A DNA stretch of 5,852 bases from Candidatus Zixiibacteriota bacterium (GTDB taxonomy: Bacteria; Zixibacteria; MSB-5A5; GN15; FEB-12): contig QNAG01000179.1 in NCBI GenBank assembly GCA_003641415.1, positions 1 to 5,852 of the forward strand, written 5' to 3'. Below the pieces are notes generated by a model, which saw only the letters and a list, made by a program, of their open reading frames with translations, was not told the DNA's origin and searched no databases. How positions within the stretch are numbered: position 1 is the first letter of the stretch; every line of letters begins with the position of its first letter. Both the position numbers and the translations under genes were made by a program. Shown here in pieces: positions 1 to 5,852 of the stretch.

Positions 1-1
1 C

Positions 2-67
2 GGCGGACACAAGGCCCGCCGCTATGCGAAGGTAGAGGAAACCAATCTTGTCCCTCCACAGCGATGA
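2..67 (+). CDS. Possible 3' end of an unidentified plus-strand gene (partial)
   Basis: The frame beginning at base 2 is open from the window edge for 21 codons and ends in TGA at 65-67. The readable tail ends in Lys-Val-Glu-Glu-Thr-Asn-Leu-Val-Pro-Pro-Gln-Arg and is rich in charged residues. I do not recognise the family. Support is indirect: 32 bases after the stop there is a strong hairpin with a U-rich tail that is best paired in plus-strand RNA, as expected at the end of a plus-strand gene. The other plus frames are a frame with a stop at 33-35 and one that would run through the hairpin. Twenty-one open codons alone is weak evidence, and a minus-strand reading from an ATG at 80 without a ribosome binding site is the alternative. 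If real, this gene converges on sucD. Confidence 0.35.
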   Translation, partial: GGHKARRYAKVEETNLVPPQR

Positions 68-99
68 GAGATTCAACCATTGCAAAGAAACAGATTAAG

Positions 100-138
100 A
101 CGGCCACTTCTCATTGTGAGAGGTGGCCGTTTCTATTT
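100..138 (+). terminator. Rho-independent terminator hairpin
   Basis: A near-perfect inverted repeat pairs 100-113 with 117-130 (14 bp, three-base loop TTG), followed by TTTCTATTT. In plus-strand RNA the single non-Watson-Crick position (108 with 122) is a G-U pair, while in minus-strand RNA it is an A-C mismatch, so the hairpin is best suited to ending a plus-strand transcript. On the minus side the following sequence is only moderately U-rich, but the hairpin could still help stop sucCD transcripts, which end about 80 bases upstream of it. Confidence 0.7.
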
Positions 139-143
139 AGTAT

Positions 144-168
144 TCACTCAGAAAATGCGGTTGAGTGA
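144..168. repeat. Short inverted repeat downstream of sucD
   Basis: TCACTCA (144-150) and TGAGTGA (162-168) form a 7-bp stem with an 11-base loop in the 3' untranslated region after sucD. There is no good T-tract on either side, so it is at most a weak RNA 3'-end structure. It could be chance. Confidence 0.25.
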
Positions 169-212
169 TTCATGTTCGGCATACAGCCGTGATAGTATAA
201 AATAGTCTTTCC

Positions 213-1079
213 TCACACCCCCAATTTTTTCAGCGTCGCAGGAATGTCATTGAAGGTCTTGCAAGCATGGGCGCCATGATCAGCCAGCATCTCCAGCTTC
301 TCTTTCGCCGTACCCATTATGCCCTCAACAATAGCACCAGCATGACCCATCCGTTTGCCCGGAGGAGCAAAAATACCACCAATCATAGCCAGCACCGGTG
401 TTTTCATATCAGGGATCACCTCGCAGGCTTTCTCCTCGTAGATACCACCAATCTCGCCAGTCATCACGATTGCCTTCGTCTCCGGGTCATCCTCGAACTT
501 GAGAAGAATCTCATCAAAGGTTGACCCTAACACTGGATCGCCACCCAACCCGACACACGTTGTCTCGCCATAACCAGAACGAGTGAGCGTATCAGCTATA
601 TAGTAGGTGATTGACCCCGAACGGGAGACGGTTCCAACTCGGCCGGCTTTGAAAGCGATGTCCGGCATGATGCCAAGGTTGGCTTGGCCGGGGGAGATAA
701 TTCCTGCCGTGTTGCCGCCGATTACGGTTGTACCGTGTTCCACTGCCTCATAGCGGACTTGGAGCATATCGTGAATCGGAATGTGTTCCGGGATAATAAC
801 AAGAAACTTGATTCCTGCCCGAATGGCTTCGATCGCAGCTTCCTTGACAAATCTCGCCGGCAGGAAGATAGCCGACACATCAGCTCCAGTATTCTCAATA
901 CACTCCACAACAGTGTCGAAAACGGATCGGTCGCAAACTGTCTGGTTTCCCTTACCGGGTGTAACCCCTCCAACGATGTTAGTGCCGTATTCGATCATCC
1001 GTTCCGTGTGGAACTTTCCCGCCCCACCGGTTATTCCCTGCACCATGACCTTGCTGTCTTTGGTTACCAGGATAGCCAT
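213..1079 (-). CDS. sucD: Succinate-CoA ligase (ADP/GDP-forming), alpha subunit
   Basis: Alpha subunit of succinyl-CoA synthetase, a cytoplasmic TCA-cycle enzyme interconverting succinyl-CoA and succinate with substrate-level phosphorylation. At 288 residues it is close to the usual length (E. coli 289). An N-terminal CoA-binding Rossmann domain (GITGGAGKFHTE, residues 15-26; GGVTPGKG, 37-44) is followed by the ligase domain with GEIGG (208-212; the Glu that stabilises phosphohistidine) and GHAGAI (245-250), whose His246 is the phosphorylated active-site residue. The ATG at 1079-1077 is preferred over the GTG one codon upstream because an AAAGGGGG ribosome binding site sits 6 bases from the ATG but only 3 from the GTG, and because relatives begin Met-(Ala/Ser)-Ile-Leu-Val. 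The start overlaps the sucC stop by one base (TGATG), implying coupled translation. Oddity: the usual GPNCPG loop reads GGNTAG (121-126). A related acyl-CoA ligase such as malate-CoA ligase is less likely but not excluded. Confidence 0.95.
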   Translation of the reverse strand: MAILVTKDSKVMVQGITGGAGKFHTERMIEYGTNIVGGVTPGKGNQTVCDRSVFDTVVECIENTGADVSAIFLPARFVKEAAIEAIRAGIKFLVIIPEHIPIHDMLQVRYEAVEHGTTVIGGNTAGIISPGQANLGIMPDIAFKAGRVGTVSRSGSITYYIADTLTRSGYGETTCVGLGGDPVLGSTFDEILLKFEDDPETKAIVMTGEIGGIYEEKACEVIPDMKTPVLAMIGGIFAPPGKRMGHAGAIVEGIMGTAKEKLEMLADHGAHACKTFNDIPATLKKLGV

Positions 1080-2278
1080 CACTTACCCCCTTTCGCCTGT
1101 TGAGCCAGTTCAACGGCACGTTTGGAAATCTCCTCAATGGGAGTCTCAATACCATGTGCTTCGACTAATTTGAACAACTCGGGGTTTTCTTCCTTAGCCT
1201 CGGTAAACATTCGCACTCCCTCTTGCCACATGTTACCGGTCATGCGCATGACCATAGGTTTGGAAAGACCATGATCCTTAAGGAACATGATAACTCCCTT
1301 TGCGAAATCGTCACAGCGACTGATACCACCGAAACGCGCTCCGAAAATTACCTCGACTTTCGGGTTTTCGTCGAGCAGCACCAGCATTTTGGCGATCCGT
1401 TCCGGGCTGGGTCCGCCACCGGAGTCCATGAAATTAGCTGGCTTGCCGCCGTAGTAATGAATAAAATCATTGCCCATAATACCGAAACCGGCACCGCCGG
1501 GAAACATACCGATATTGCCATCGAGGTCAAGGTAAGGGATACCCCACTCGGTAGCTTGCTGTTCGCGAGGAGTCATCTCTCCTTCTTCGTGGCGCATTTC
1601 GATCCCCATCTCCTTGAGGTCGGAATGGCGGAAAACAGCGTCATCATCGAGTGATACACGGGCATCAGCGGCAATCAACTGGTTGTCTGATGTTAATACC
1701 AACGGGTTGATCTCGACCAGTTTGGCGTCGTACTTCCGAAACATGTTGTACAAATTAACAATGATCGGGGCTGCGTTCTTGAGCAAATCACCGGGGATGC
1801 CTATTTTCTTGGCAATTTCTATAGCATCGAAACTAAACATATCCTGATCAACCCGCAGTTGTTTTTTGATGATCTTCTCCGGGTGTTTAGCGGCGGTCTC
1901 CTCGATATCTACACCACCTTCTCCAGATGCGATTACCACCAGAGTGTAATTGGCGCGATCAAGAGTAACACCTATATAATATTCCTGTTTGATATCCAGC
2001 TTTGGTTCGATAAGCACGCGCTCAACTGGGAAGCCTTTGATCTTAAGTTTGAACAGTTCCTCAGCAACTGTGCGGGCTTCATTGGCTCCATCAGCCAGCT
2101 TGATACCACCGGCTTTGCCACGGCCACCGGTAAGCACTTGGCTTTTGACTGCTACTGATCCCCCAAGATCAGTTACGGCAGCAAAAACCTCATCCGGCGT
2201 GGAAGCCAGACGACTATCCGGAACCGGAATTTTGAATTTCTTGAAGAGCTGTTTACCTTCAAATTCGTATAGTCTCAT
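1079..2278 (-). CDS. sucC: Succinate-CoA ligase (ADP/GDP-forming), beta subunit
   Basis: Beta subunit of succinyl-CoA synthetase, which binds nucleotide and Mg2+ and completes the succinate site with SucD. It has 399 residues (E. coli 388). The N-terminal ATP-grasp domain shows the start MRLYEFEGKQLF, Lys45, the GGRGKAGG loop (51-58), and the Mg2+ ligands Asn191 in EINPL (189-193) and Asp205. The C-terminal ligase/CoA-type domain carries LDGNIG (252-257), ANFMDSGGG (281-289) and FGGISRCD (316-323). The start is ATG at 2278, with GAGAGGA 8 bases upstream. It is first in the sucCD operon and overlaps sucD as TGATG. Odd points: the common NGAGLAM motif reads GGAGFGI (261-267), and the loop before FGGI contains an Arg (Gly-Ala-Arg, 313-315) where E. 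coli has Val-Asn-Ile. Family membership is certain from the motifs; exact acyl substrate and nucleotide preference cannot be read from sequence alone. Confidence 0.95.
   Translation of the reverse strand: MRLYEFEGKQLFKKFKIPVPDSRLASTPDEVFAAVTDLGGSVAVKSQVLTGGRGKAGGIKLADGANEARTVAEELFKLKIKGFPVERVLIEPKLDIKQEYYIGVTLDRANYTLVVIASGEGGVDIEETAAKHPEKIIKKQLRVDQDMFSFDAIEIAKKIGIPGDLLKNAAPIIVNLYNMFRKYDAKLVEINPLVLTSDNQLIAADARVSLDDDAVFRHSDLKEMGIEMRHEEGEMTPREQQATEWGIPYLDLDGNIGMFPGGAGFGIMGNDFIHYYGGKPANFMDSGGGPSPERIAKMLVLLDENPKVEVIFGARFGGISRCDDFAKGVIMFLKDHGLSKPMVMRMTGNMWQEGVRMFTEAKEENPELFKLVEAHGIETPIEEISKRAVELAQQAKGGK
1086..1093 (-). promoter_or_regulatory. Ribosome binding site of sucD inside the sucC 3' end
   Basis: Read on the minus strand the sequence is AAAGGGGG followed by the 6-base spacer TAAGTG and then ATG. 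It encodes part of the last residues of SucC and decides the ATG over the adjacent GTG as the sucD start. Confidence 0.75.
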
Positions 2279-2286
2279 ACATCCAT

Positions 2287-2361
2287 TCCTCTCTTAAACA
2301 GGCGCTTTGACGCCAGTCATTCCAAGTTAGGCCAATTTAGGTTTTAGGCTGTTTTTGTCAA
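2287..2361 (-). promoter_or_regulatory. Promoter-like sequence and ribosome binding site of sucCD
   Basis: On the minus strand a perfect TTGACA (2361-2356) is followed after 16 bases by TAAATT (2339-2334, four of six matches to TATAAT). This predicts a start near 2327 and a leader of about 50 bases. The ribosome binding site GAGAGGA (2293-2287) lies 8 bases before the sucC ATG. It sits in the 97-base gap after the exported-protein gene, in which no terminator hairpin was seen, so read-through from upstream is also possible. Confidence 0.5.
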
Positions 2362-2375
2362 CAGGAATCGGGGGA

Positions 2376-3143
2376 CTATCTGGTGCTGGTTGTATCCTCC
2401 GGCTCCGGTTCAATTCTGAGTCGGAATTTTATCCCACCATTATGGTAATCAATACGTCGGCGTGGGTGGTTCTCTCGCGCCGGATCGATACACTGGTTGG
2501 GTGCGCCAGTTCGTGTGGGAAAGAGTCGTGAACCTTGTTTTGGCTTTTGTCCAAAGTAATCAAAAACCTGCCTTGAGATAAGGAGGATATTACCGGTTTG
2601 GCCGGAGATTGTGTTGTCGGTGCAATCTTCCCAGAAGAAGAAAACAGGTACGGTTGTGTCAGGTTGCTCGAGGATATGTTCGTTGGACACTACCAGTTTT
2701 AGAAGTGAAGCCTCACGATCAAAACCAAAACAAAGTGGTCGGACAGTATCCGACACCATTTCCGCCAGCGCTACGGTTTGCCACAATATTGGCGGGTAGT
2801 CCTCACGGTTGGCTGTGTTGATCTGGCGGGCGGTGAAGTATTCCCAGCGGCAGGAATCGTAAATCTCCCCCGGCAGGATTTCGACAATGTCCACCATCGG
2901 ATTGTCGATTCCAAACTTAAAATCAAACCCGGCCACAGGCGCGCCGGTCGATTTAAGCATCACCAGTAGGGTATCATTAAGTCTCGAGTCTTCAACTGTC
3001 AGCCGTTCGATTGTGATCACTACTCCCTGTTCTTCGGAGAGACTATCCGATGTTGTGTGCAGAGCGCTGTCGATTAAATCAATTTCATCCGCAAACGAGA
3101 GCTGAACCAAACAGAGCAAAAGAAAAACAACGATCTTTTTCAT
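2376..3143 (-). CDS. Exported cohesin-like protein without sorting domain
   Basis: A 255-residue exported protein of unknown function. The ATG at 3143 is chosen because it opens a classic signal peptide (Met-Lys-Lys, hydrophobic core 4-16, likely cleavage after Ser-Phe-Ala at 18); the frame is open further upstream but that part overlaps the preceding gene and looks non-native. An AGGT 9 bases before the ATG, just after the upstream stop, suggests coupled translation. The mature part is a predicted beta-rich domain with GFDFKFGID (72-80), CRWEYF (98-103), FFFWEDCTDNTIS (168-180) and IDYHNGGIKF (231-240), then a short charged tail. From memory these motifs resemble cohesin-like modules of surface proteins in Zixibacteria-type genomes, where a dockerin-like part often follows; here the protein stops right after the module. 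Cysteines 98, 138, 174 and 218 could form disulfides. It aligns by eye with the upstream neighbour, but lacks that protein's C-terminal sorting domain, suggesting a periplasmic or otherwise different destination. Function is unknown. Confidence 0.8.
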   Translation of the reverse strand: MKKIVVFLLLCLVQLSFADEIDLIDSALHTTSDSLSEEQGVVITIERLTVEDSRLNDTLLVMLKSTGAPVAGFDFKFGIDNPMVDIVEILPGEIYDSCRWEYFTARQINTANREDYPPILWQTVALAEMVSDTVRPLCFGFDREASLLKLVVSNEHILEQPDTTVPVFFFWEDCTDNTISGQTGNILLISRQVFDYFGQKPKQGSRLFPTRTGAPNQCIDPARENHPRRRIDYHNGGIKFRLRIEPEPEDTTSTR

Positions 3144-3159
3144 CGGGGATTGACCTGCA

Positions 3160-4209
3160 TTACCGCACCAGAAGCATCTTTCGGGAAGAGATGTAATCAC
3201 CAGCCGATAAACGATACAGATATATTCCACTGGCGACATCGCCGCCTTTACTATTCTTACCATTCCAGGTAACAGTGTGAGTGCCTGCCTTTATCCTCCC
3301 ATTAACCAGAGAAGCGACTTGTTGCCCCATCACATTGAGCACATCAAGTTGAACATCTTCAGATCTAGGCAAACTGAAACTAATCTCGGTTGTTGGGTTA
3401 AACGGATTGGGATAATTCTGGTAAAGAATAATGGAACGGGGTAATTGCACTTGCTGGTCTTCGTAGCCAGTCGATGCCTTAAAAATAATTATTGTCGATT
3501 GAAATGAAATATCTCTGGCCAGTACCGCAACAGCAGAGGAAATGCTTTCGATACAGTCCTCGTTAGGACCTGTCAGTGATGGAAGCTGGATCGTATCATC
3601 AGTAATGTCAACTCCCTCAGCATTCAGCACCTGTGCAGCTATATGAAAGGTATTACTGTTATCAGCCCGGAAACTGTTGTCGGCACATTCGAGCCAGGCA
3701 AAGTCAACGGCTGTTTCACCAATCGAAATATCCACGTCACCCTTAACTAGGAATTGTACTGCAAAGAGCGGATCCTCCAATACGAGACAATTCTCGCTCG
3801 AGAGGGAATCATCTATTATTTCGGCTCCTATCCACAGAAGTCCGGTGGGGAACCCCACGTGATCGAGAAATTCGTTTTCGAAAGAAAACTGCCACCCACG
3901 AGAAGTGATCAGTTGTGGAGAATGGGCATCCCACAGATTGAGCACAGCACTGTCGTAGCCGACTCGTAGTTCGAACCCGTTAAAAAGGAGCGAGTCACTC
4001 TGGTTGGTGGAAGACAGATGAAAGAACACAGTTGCAATATCCCCGGCCCCGACCGGTTCCTGACTGTGCATAGCAACAGTGTATTGAGCTGCCAAAACAC
4101 TGCTTCCAAAATTTATGAAAAGTACCACAAGCAAAGTTGCTATAACGAGCGACACAACTGAGACATTTCCCCCAACCTGATTTATAAAAGATGTTTTTGT
4201 ATTAGACAT
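3160..4209 (-). CDS. Secreted cohesin-like protein with C-terminal sorting (FlgD-like) domain
   Basis: A 349-residue secreted or surface protein. Residues 1-40 form a long signal peptide (hydrophobic 18-34, likely cleavage after Val-Leu-Ala at 40). Residues 41-220 form a beta-rich module resembling cohesin-like domains: GFELRVGYD (78-86), GWQFSF (105-110), FAWLECADNSF (170-180). A linker follows, then residues 260-349 are a type A sorting/FlgD-Ig-like domain with NYPNPFNP (265-272), LDVLNVMGQQV (288-298), GTHTVTWNGKN (309-319), SGIYLYRL (327-334) and the terminal KMLLVR. In the Bacteroidota such domains direct proteins through type IX secretion; in other FCB phyla the route is less certain. 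The ATG at 4209 is preferred over a GTG at 4227, which has no ribosome binding site and lies within the predicted promoter. The gene precedes its shorter paralogue by 16 bases, so they are probably co-transcribed. Ligand and role are unknown. Confidence 0.85.
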   Translation of the reverse strand: MSNTKTSFINQVGGNVSVVSLVIATLLVVLFINFGSSVLAAQYTVAMHSQEPVGAGDIATVFFHLSSTNQSDSLLFNGFELRVGYDSAVLNLWDAHSPQLITSRGWQFSFENEFLDHVGFPTGLLWIGAEIIDDSLSSENCLVLEDPLFAVQFLVKGDVDISIGETAVDFAWLECADNSFRADNSNTFHIAAQVLNAEGVDITDDTIQLPSLTGPNEDCIESISSAVAVLARDISFQSTIIIFKASTGYEDQQVQLPRSIILYQNYPNPFNPTTEISFSLPRSEDVQLDVLNVMGQQVASLVNGRIKAGTHTVTWNGKNSKGGDVASGIYLYRLSAGDYISSRKMLLVR

Positions 4210-4214
4210 ACTTA

Positions 4215-4243
4215 AAGATACCAACACGTCGACAGCAAGTCAA
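4215..4243 (-). promoter_or_regulatory. Sigma-70-like promoter predicting a leaderless mRNA
   Basis: On the minus strand TTGACT (4243-4238), a 17-base spacer and TATCTT (4220-4215) lie in front of the exported-protein gene. Only TAAGT separates the -10 element from the ATG at 4209, so the usual start distance places the first transcribed base on or next to the A of the ATG. No ribosome binding site precedes that ATG, which agrees with a leaderless transcript. The rest of the 4210-4347 gap shows only a 7-bp inverted repeat (4300-4306 with 4324-4330) without a T-tract. Confidence 0.5.
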
Positions 4244-4347
4244 GAGAACCACCAGCAGGAACCAATTTTTAGCTAAGCTTAAAGAAAAGAGCCGATTCAA
4301 ACCATACTCCCCACAACGAAGAATATGGTTCTTACAAAGCTGGTGTT

Positions 4348-5358
4348 CTATTTATGAAAGTCGGAAAAATATACAATAGCGAAAGCGACAATCACAAAGG
4401 CAATAAAGATCAAAGCAAGAAATAGCTTGTTCCCGCCCGATTCCGCAGACTTTTCAACATCATCGGTTGGTGTAAATTCCTCTTCTGCTTGGGCAATTTT
4501 TTCTACCCACTCATCCTCGGCTGCCAGTTCTTCAGTGGTTTCAGCCGGAAGAGTGAAGACATCAACTTCAGGTAAATCACCAGCGGGGGCTTCTTCGATT
4601 TGAAAAGCAATGACAGTTACGTTATCCGATCCGCCGCGATCATTGGCCATCTGTACCAGATTGTCGGCCATAGTTTTCAGGTCTGACCGCGCCTTGTTGG
4701 CAACATCGAATATCTCATCATCGTCAGCAAACCCGCATAGTCCATCGGAACACATCACGTAGATGTCGCCGGCACGAACCCTGATTAATCGGTAGTCAAC
4801 TTCAACCGTGTCCCGTACACCAAGAGCTCGCGTGATTACATTCTTGCCCACAACCGACTCAGCTTCTTCACGAGAAAGGTTTTGGCTTTCCTGAACTTCG
4901 TGTATCCAGGAATGGTCAGCCGTTAATGGGACAAGCGCTCTCTGATCGAGCCGATAAGCGCGGCTGTCACCAACATGAGCAACCGACATCATGTCTCCGT
5001 ACAGGGCAACGGCGACTATCGTTGTCCCCATCCCGGACAGAGTAGTATCAACGAGAGCTTTGTTGTAGATATTCCGATTAGCCAAACGTATGGAGCGCAG
5101 CAGGAGGTCACCAGAAGGAGGCAATGTTCGTCCAATTTGCAGACGTTTATCGTGAAGCAATTCCTGCTGAAAGCTGGTATGTAGTATTTGAAGAGTCAGT
5201 GAAGCTGTCATCGAAGCCACCTCCCCGGCCTGATGACCACCCATACCGTCGCAGACGGCAAAGACATGATTAGTCTTATCAAGATGCAGGTAATCTTCAT
5301 TACCAGAGCGAACCAACCCCACATCTGTTTTACCTTCAATATTGTAGCGTAATGGCAC
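4348..5358 (-). CDS. PP2C-family Ser/Thr protein phosphatase, C-terminal membrane anchor
   Basis: A metal-dependent (Mn2+/Mg2+) protein phosphatase of the bacterial Stp/PrpC type, reversing Ser/Thr phosphorylation by Hanks-type kinases. The catalytic domain covers about residues 5-255 with the family motifs in order: RSGNED (17-22), VCDGMGGH (35-42), SGMGTT (108-113), AHVGDSRAYRL (127-137), LTADHSW (145-151), ITRALG (175-180), CSDGL (203-207) and GGSDNVT (242-248). Metal ligands Asp22, Asp37/Gly38, Asp205 and Asp245 are all present, so it should be active. Unlike minimal soluble relatives of about 240 residues it continues with an acidic linker (256-305, rich in Glu/Asp) and one hydrophobic helix (about 312-331) ending in a short tail, implying a tail-anchored enzyme with its catalytic domain in the cytoplasm. 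The start is GTG at 5358, supported by AGAAGGG 6 bases upstream; no in-frame ATG occurs before residue 39. No partner kinase lies in the window. Confidence 0.95.
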   Translation of the reverse strand: MPLRYNIEGKTDVGLVRSGNEDYLHLDKTNHVFAVCDGMGGHQAGEVASMTASLTLQILHTSFQQELLHDKRLQIGRTLPPSGDLLLRSIRLANRNIYNKALVDTTLSGMGTTIVAVALYGDMMSVAHVGDSRAYRLDQRALVPLTADHSWIHEVQESQNLSREEAESVVGKNVITRALGVRDTVEVDYRLIRVRAGDIYVMCSDGLCGFADDDEIFDVANKARSDLKTMADNLVQMANDRGGSDNVTVIAFQIEEAPAGDLPEVDVFTLPAETTEELAAEDEWVEKIAQAEEEFTPTDDVEKSAESGGNKLFLALIFIAFVIVAFAIVYFSDFHK

Positions 5359-5364
5359 AGCAAT

Positions 5365-5425
5365 CCCTTCTTATAGCGTAACCAGTGGCATTAAGAAACT
5401 ATATCAGAGGGGTCTGACGTGTAAA
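5365..5425 (-). promoter_or_regulatory. Promoter-like sequence and ribosome binding site of the phosphatase gene
   Basis: Minus strand TTTACA (5425-5420), a 16-base spacer and TATAGT (5403-5398) each match the sigma-70 consensus at five of six positions, and TG one base before the -10 makes it an extended -10. The expected start is near 5391, giving a leader of about 33 bases. The ribosome binding site AGAAGGG (5371-5365) lies 6 bases from the GTG start and decides it. A second possible -10, TATAAT at 5447-5442, has only a poor -35 (TTTATA, 18-base spacer). Confidence 0.55.
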
Positions 5426-5472
5426 ACCACCTTTCAAGCTCATTATAAAAAAGGGAGTTATCCAATATAAAA

Positions 5473-5512
5473 CAACAAAAAAACCCCGACCTAAACCGGG
5501 GTTTTCTTTTTT
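5473..5512 (-). terminator. Rho-independent terminator, probably bidirectional
   Basis: AAAACCCCG (5480-5488) pairs with CGGGGTTTT (5497-5505) around an 8-base loop. A-rich sequence on the left (5471-5483) gives a T-tract on the minus strand and TTTTCTTTTTT on the right gives one on the plus strand, so it can work both ways. It lies 22 bases after the stop of the secreted-protein gene at 5527 and separates it from the phosphatase gene. Confidence 0.88.
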
Positions 5513-5526
5513 CATGGGGAGTATCG

Positions 5527-5852
5527 CTACTTGGTCAGAACCATCTTACGAGTCTGAGTTCCAAGGTCGGTAACAATTCTATAGAAATAGATGCCGCTGG
5601 AGAGAGAAGAAGCATCATATGTATAGTCATGTTCACCGGCGGATAAAACCCCAAAATTAAATTCGTTCACCTGCCGCCCAAGAATATCAAAAACCTCTAA
5701 TCGAACAGAGGACTTGGAGAGCAGATTGAAAGCAATAGTCGTGCTTGGATTGAACGGGTTCGGGTAATTCTGGTGCAGTGTAAATCCTTCCGGAAATCCT
5801 GTAAAGGGATCATCCCCTACATCAGAAATAGCAATCGTTAAAGTCACGGAAC
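5527..5852 (-). CDS. C-terminal fragment of a secreted protein with sorting (FlgD-like) domain (partial)
   Basis: The frame is open to the right window edge, so the true start is outside; the GTG at 5847 is an internal valine. The visible 108 residues start with the last strand of a preceding beta-rich domain (Ser-Val-Thr-Leu-Thr-Ile-Ala-Ile), then a short acidic linker and a complete type A sorting/FlgD-Ig-like domain: HQNYPNPFNPSTTIAF, LEVFDILGRQV, AGEHDYTYDASSLSSGIYFY and the terminal KMVLTK before TAG at 5529-5527. This matches the layout of the domain in the gene at 3160-4209 but the two copies have diverged clearly. It marks a large extracellular or surface protein, likely exported by a signal peptide outside the window. 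What the main body does cannot be told from here. Confidence 0.9.
   Translation of the reverse strand, partial: SVTLTIAISDVGDDPFTGFPEGFTLHQNYPNPFNPSTTIAFNLLSKSSVRLEVFDILGRQVNEFNFGVLSAGEHDYTYDASSLSSGIYFYRIVTDLGTQTRKMVLTK

Noticed and set aside
1..21. CGGCGG/CCGCCG inverted repeat at the left edge as an RNA gene end or terminator
   Set aside because: Six GC-rich base pairs with no T-tract; explained as well by the possible coding tail, and no RNA family is recognisable.
1..80. Minus-strand frame from an ATG at 80 open to the window edge
   Set aside because: No ribosome binding site; it sits beyond the hairpin and competes with the better supported plus-strand tail. It cannot be fully excluded with only about 26 codons visible.
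267..2297. Several plus-strand open frames of 60-143 codons opposite sucC and sucD
   Set aside because: They are antisense shadows of two strongly conserved genes, and their translations show no recognisable domain.
3144..3263. Upstream extension of the 255-residue exported protein by 40 residues
   Set aside because: It overlaps the end of the sorting-domain gene in another frame, would bury the clear signal peptide (Met-Lys-Lys and hydrophobic core), and has no matching ribosome binding site.
4210..4227. GTG start six codons upstream for the sorting-domain protein
   Set aside because: No ribosome binding site, and the codons lie between the predicted -35 and -10 elements; the ATG at 4209 suffices for a full signal peptide.
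4300..4330. Inverted repeat AACCATA/TATGGTT after the phosphatase gene as a terminator
   Set aside because: The stem is only 7 bp with a 17-base loop and no adjacent T-tract, so it is not a credible rho-independent terminator.
5442..5471. Perfect TATAAT box as the main phosphatase promoter
   Set aside because: Its -35 region matches poorly and lies against the terminator; the extended -10 promoter at 5398-5425 is better formed and closer to the gene.

Overview
The window looks like chromosomal DNA from an uncultured or little-studied Gram-negative bacterium of the FCB type (for example Zixibacteria, Marinimicrobia or KSB1-like lineages). This is an inference from two secreted proteins that end in the Asn-Tyr-Pro-Asn-Pro-Phe-Asn-Pro type C-terminal sorting/FlgD-like domain and from a pair of cohesin-like exported proteins. 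No rRNA or marker gene is present to fix the phylum. All confident genes lie on the minus strand, so transcription runs from right (5852) to left (1). No mobile element, CRISPR array, tRNA or phage gene was seen.

Right edge (5527-5852): the 3' end of a secreted protein carrying the C-terminal sorting domain, closed by a strong AT-flanked hairpin terminator (about 5473-5512). Next (4348-5358) is a PP2C-type Ser/Thr protein phosphatase with an acidic linker and a single C-terminal membrane helix. It has its own promoter-like sequence (extended -10) and a GTG start with a good ribosome binding site. A roughly 140-base gap follows, containing a well-spaced sigma-70-like promoter whose predicted start point falls on the ATG of the next gene.

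Middle (2376-4209): two tandem exported proteins, 16 bases apart. Both resemble cohesin-like/carbohydrate-binding beta-sandwich proteins and share three cysteines at near-identical spacing. The first also has the C-terminal sorting domain and the second does not, so they look like an old duplication with different final destinations.

Left (213-2278): sucC and sucD, the beta and alpha subunits of an ADP/GDP-forming succinate-CoA ligase (TCA cycle, substrate-level phosphorylation). They overlap as TGATG and have a promoter-like sequence in front of sucC. Catalytic residues are kept, but several substrate/CoA-pocket motifs differ from the E. coli-type consensus. At the left edge (1-138) a possible 3' end of a plus-strand gene runs into a 14-bp hairpin with a U-rich tail, giving a convergent arrangement with sucD.

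Apart from the succinate-CoA ligase pair the genes do not form an obvious pathway. No clearly new multi-gene system is visible. The best leads are the cohesin-like tandem pair, the altered SucCD pocket, the likely leaderless transcript and the membrane-anchored phosphatase.
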